From Streptomyces caniscabiei (GTDB lineage: Bacteria; Actinomycetota; Actinomycetes; Streptomycetales; Streptomycetaceae): DNA of 64,000 bases. Below the pieces are notes generated by a model that was not told the origin of the DNA, made no database searches, and worked only from the letters and a program-made list of their open reading frames with translations. The stretch is taken from positions 124,001-188,000 of the forward strand of contig NZ_JABXWI010000002.1 in the NCBI RefSeq assembly GCF_014930365.1. The letters are read 5' to 3'. A program made the translations under genes and the position numbers. This document shows positions 61,746 to 64,000 of the stretch, in pieces (the first letter of the stretch is position 1; each line of letters begins with the position of its first letter).

Positions 61746-62897
61746 CCCGCTCGCGTCAGCGGCGACCTGCGCGGGAGGCACAGGGGTCCCTTCGGATACC
61801 ACCATCGTCGTCTTCTCCTGGGGCGGGCTGCCGTCCGACTCTCGGCCGGGCGGCAGGAGGTGGGGTGGGGCCGCCGGCGACGCGCCGGGCTTTCGGTGCC
61901 TGCTCGTCCCGCCGACGTCGTTGATAGTGACAACAGCCGCACCGATGCGGAATGGTCGAACTGGTATGCCACCAATCCACAGGACGGATGGCGAGCCACC
62001 GACGTCCTCCTACTGAGCCGCCTACCGGACCCCAGCCAGCGGACCAGCTCCAAGCCTCGGTCCACGTGCGCCGTGAGGCGCCGACCCGCGACGAGTGCGG
62101 CGCCGACCCGGTTGCGGCGGCGCTTCGTTGAGGACCTGCTCGCCCGCTTCGACCGCGCCTACGAGCTCACGTCGTTCGCCGCCACTCTGCTGGTCCGGCT
62201 GTGGACGTGGTCGACGTCAAGGCCCTGATCCGGCGCGACGACGCGATCACCCTGCCGCGGGAGGCCGTCCGCGGCTGTCCCAGCGAGCCCTTGGTCCAGG
62301 TCCGCTGAGTCTGCGTGGTGGCGGAGTCCGACGACAGCGTGGACAACGAGTTGCCGTCCGCCGACCTGGCCCCTCGTCACCACCTACAGTGGGCACACCC
62401 CGCTCCCCTACGCGCCCTTGCGCGGGATGCACCCGATTTCGCCGGTTGATGACGATGGCGCCGCGGCGCCTCCAGGATCGCGAACACCTGGTGGCGCTGA
62501 ACCGGCCACGCCGGGATTCCCGCCCGGGCGGGAGGGAGCCGGAGTTGTTCACGGCGGTCTGATGCTGCGTCAGCACGACGCGGCCCTCCAGCTCCGCTGC
62601 CCGCCAATCGGCGCTGCGCGAAGTCGACGGCGCCGCCCGAGGTTCACACGTCGCGCCACCGAGCCGTGGCCGCGCAGGCCACCGACGCGAGCGTGCCACC
62701 CCCGGTTCCTCGTGTTCGACGTGGGCCGCTCTGCCCGGCTCGCCGTACCGCTGGTGCACGCGGGGCGGGCGCCTCCGCCTGGCACGCCCGCCGGTGCCCC
62801 GCCTGTCGAAGTGTGGCGTCAAGCCGTCGGGAAAGCAGGTGGTCACCGGGCCCGTCGGCGCGTTTCCAGACTCACTCTGCCACCGTGAAAAGTGCTG
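61746..62897 (+). other. Decayed stretch without an assignable gene
   Basis: No intact gene is supported. A plus-strand frame near 62120-62306 reads 'RRFVEDLLARFDRAYELTSF' and, shifted, 'DVVDVKALIRRDDAITLPRE', ending at 62306-62308. It is protein-like but I cannot name its family. On the minus strand near 62400-62560 'RRGAIVINRRNRVHP' faintly recalls an ATP-grasp ligase. Frequent frame changes point to eroded genes. Confidence 0.4.
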
Positions 62898-63836
62898 CTA
62901 CGCCGCCGAGCGCACACGCAGTCCTCGCCGGAGGCCGTCCAGCACACCTGCGAGCATCGCCTGGCTGATCGCCGTGCCGGGGAGCCCTGCGGAGCCGTGG
63001 AACGTTCCCGGGTAGAGGTGGAGCTCGGTGGAGACCCCCGCCTGTACCAACCGCTGCGCGTAGCTGATCCCTTCGTCCCGCAGGGGGTCGAACTCGCAGA
63101 CGTAGACGAACGCCGGCGGCAACCCCGAGAGGTCCGCGGCACGGGCCGGGGCCGCATACGCGGGGATGTCGGGGCCTCCGAGGCGGCCTTCGCCGCCCAG
63201 GTAGTGGCTCCAGCAGATCTCGGCGATGGGGCGGTTCCACACCGGGGTGTCGGTGAAGGCCCGCATCGACGGTGTCTCCACCCGGTCGTCCAGCATCGGA
63301 ACGCCCAGGTACTGCATGCGGAGCGCCGGACCACCGCGGTCCCGGGCCATCAGGGCCACGGCCGTGGCGAGCCCGCCGCCCGCGCTGTCGCCGCCGATGG
63401 CCAGTCGGGCCGGGTCGATGCCCAGCTCCGTCGCGTGCCCGGCCGTCCAGACCAGTGCGGCGAAGGAGTCCTCCAGTCCGGCCGGGAAGGGATGCTCGGG
63501 CGCGAGCCGGTAGTCCACCGAGACCACCACCGCGCCGACCTGGTCGGCGATCCGCAGCAGGTCGGAGTGGCAGAAGTCCGGACTGCCGAGCACATAGCCG
63601 CCGCCGTGCAGGTACACCAGGCCGGGCAGGCCGCTGCCCGCCGCTTCGGCCCCGGCCGGGGCGTAGATCCGGACCGGGACCTGCGCTGCGCCGTCAGGCC
63701 CCGGGACAACAGCGGCACGGACGTCGACCGGCCGGTCCGGCTCGTACATGGGAAGGTTCGCCGTCATCGCCTTCTCGGCCGCGCGGGCGGCGGCGATGTC
63801 GGAAAACGGCAGGACGCCCGCGAGCCGCGCCGTCAC
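62898..63836 (-). CDS. HSL-family alpha/beta hydrolase (esterase/lipase), N-terminus possibly replaced
   Basis: Oxyanion motif 'GLVYLHGGGYVLGS', nucleophile elbow 'LAIGGDSAGGGLATAVALMA', acid 'VCEFDPLRDEGISYAQRL' and His 'YPGTFHGSAGLPG' are the hormone-sensitive-lipase set. I place the start at GTG 63836, about 312 residues, normal for the family. The frame is open further upstream to 63965, but that part is antisense to WYL-regulator coding sequence, so it is unlikely to be genuine. It acts on short acyl esters. The preferred substrate is unknown. It ends next to gene debris. Confidence 0.85.
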   Translation of the reverse strand: MTARLAGVLPFSDIAAARAAEKAMTANLPMYEPDRPVDVRAAVVPGPDGAAQVPVRIYAPAGAEAAGSGLPGLVYLHGGGYVLGSPDFCHSDLLRIADQVGAVVVSVDYRLAPEHPFPAGLEDSFAALVWTAGHATELGIDPARLAIGGDSAGGGLATAVALMARDRGGPALRMQYLGVPMLDDRVETPSMRAFTDTPVWNRPIAEICWSHYLGGEGRLGGPDIPAYAAPARAADLSGLPPAFVYVCEFDPLRDEGISYAQRLVQAGVSTELHLYPGTFHGSAGLPGTAISQAMLAGVLDGLRRGLRVRSAA

Positions 63837-63839
63837 ACC

Positions 63840-64000
63840 GTGGACCCGTACGGGCTGGTCAGCAAGGCAGGCGTCTGGTACCTGGTCGCCGACCGGGACG
63901 GTGAGCCCCGGCTGTTCCGCGCCGACCGCGTCGAGGCCGCCGCGGTCACCGACGAACCCGCGCACCGCCGCCCCGGCCAGAACCTGGCCACCGTCTGGGC
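63840..64000 (+). pseudogene. WYL-domain regulator fragment (truncated at left, runs off the window)
   Basis: From 63840 the plus strand reads 'VDPYGLVSKAGVWYLVADRD' and 'GEPRLFRADRVEAAAVTDEP' and is still open at the window end. This is the WYL domain of YafY/DeoR-type regulators ('GVWYLVA' core). The helix-turn-helix half should lie to the left but is replaced by the divergent esterase gene, four bases away. It is therefore probably a truncated remnant, though its right part lies outside the window. Confidence 0.7.

Overview
The window reads as a piece of Streptomyces (or close actinobacterial) chromosome. GC content is very high, GTG and occasional TTG starts are common, secreted proteins carry Tat or lipoprotein signals, LacI regulators sit beside sugar ABC operons without their own ATPase, and IS5/ISL3 debris and frameshifted genes are frequent. 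It looks like an accessory chromosome-arm region devoted to plant cell-wall carbohydrates and lignin-type aromatics. I saw no rRNA, tRNA, CRISPR array or prophage.

Layout. 0-5 kb is a graveyard: the end of a kinase-like sensor protein, a truncated HxlR regulator, a frameshifted MaoC hydratase, an intact PaaX regulator, and wrecked IS5, ISL3 and LacI genes. 5.1-15.8 kb is an aromatic catabolic cluster. A divergent LysR gene faces two fumarylacetoacetate-hydrolase-family (FAH) proteins, a cyclase-family protein, two FAD hydroxylases, an ACMSD-like amidohydrolase, a two-domain extradiol dioxygenase, a decayed short-chain dehydrogenase (SDR) and a two-subunit 3-oxoacid CoA-transferase. An ISL3 scrap closes it.

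16.2-32.5 kb is a galactoside-type sugar regulon: an ABC operon with a GH42 beta-galactosidase, a LacI repressor, a secreted SGNH/ricin-B protein, a Tat-secreted clan GH-A hydrolase, a second LacI protein fused to an AbiEi-like domain, and an oxidoreductase/DUF6807/cupin operon. These units share a palindrome, GTGAWCGWTCAC, placed within or beside their promoters. A GH43 pseudogene and a 313-bp copy of the 3' end of paaX (34.2-34.5 kb) end this part.

34.9-54.9 kb is a pectin side-chain (rhamnogalacturonan I/arabinogalactan) locus: two paralogous secreted alpha/beta hydrolases at its borders, GH5, PL11 rhamnogalacturonan lyase, two GH53 galactanases, two CE12-type acetylesterases, a second ABC importer, a PL9-like lyase and a modular GH43. 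Two TGGGAACGCTCCCA boxes, resembling the CebR-type operator, occur here. Secreted lyases, esterases and galactanases would cut the polymer, the two ABC systems would import oligosaccharides, and cytosolic GH42 would finish the job.

55-64 kb is again decayed (FAH, zinc alcohol dehydrogenase, GH42, LigM and FAH fragments). It surrounds an intact four-gene minus-strand operon for tetrahydrofolate-dependent O-demethylation of methoxy-aromatics: LigM-like demethylase, MetF, PurU and FolD. The window ends with an HSL-family esterase running into a truncated WYL-domain regulator.
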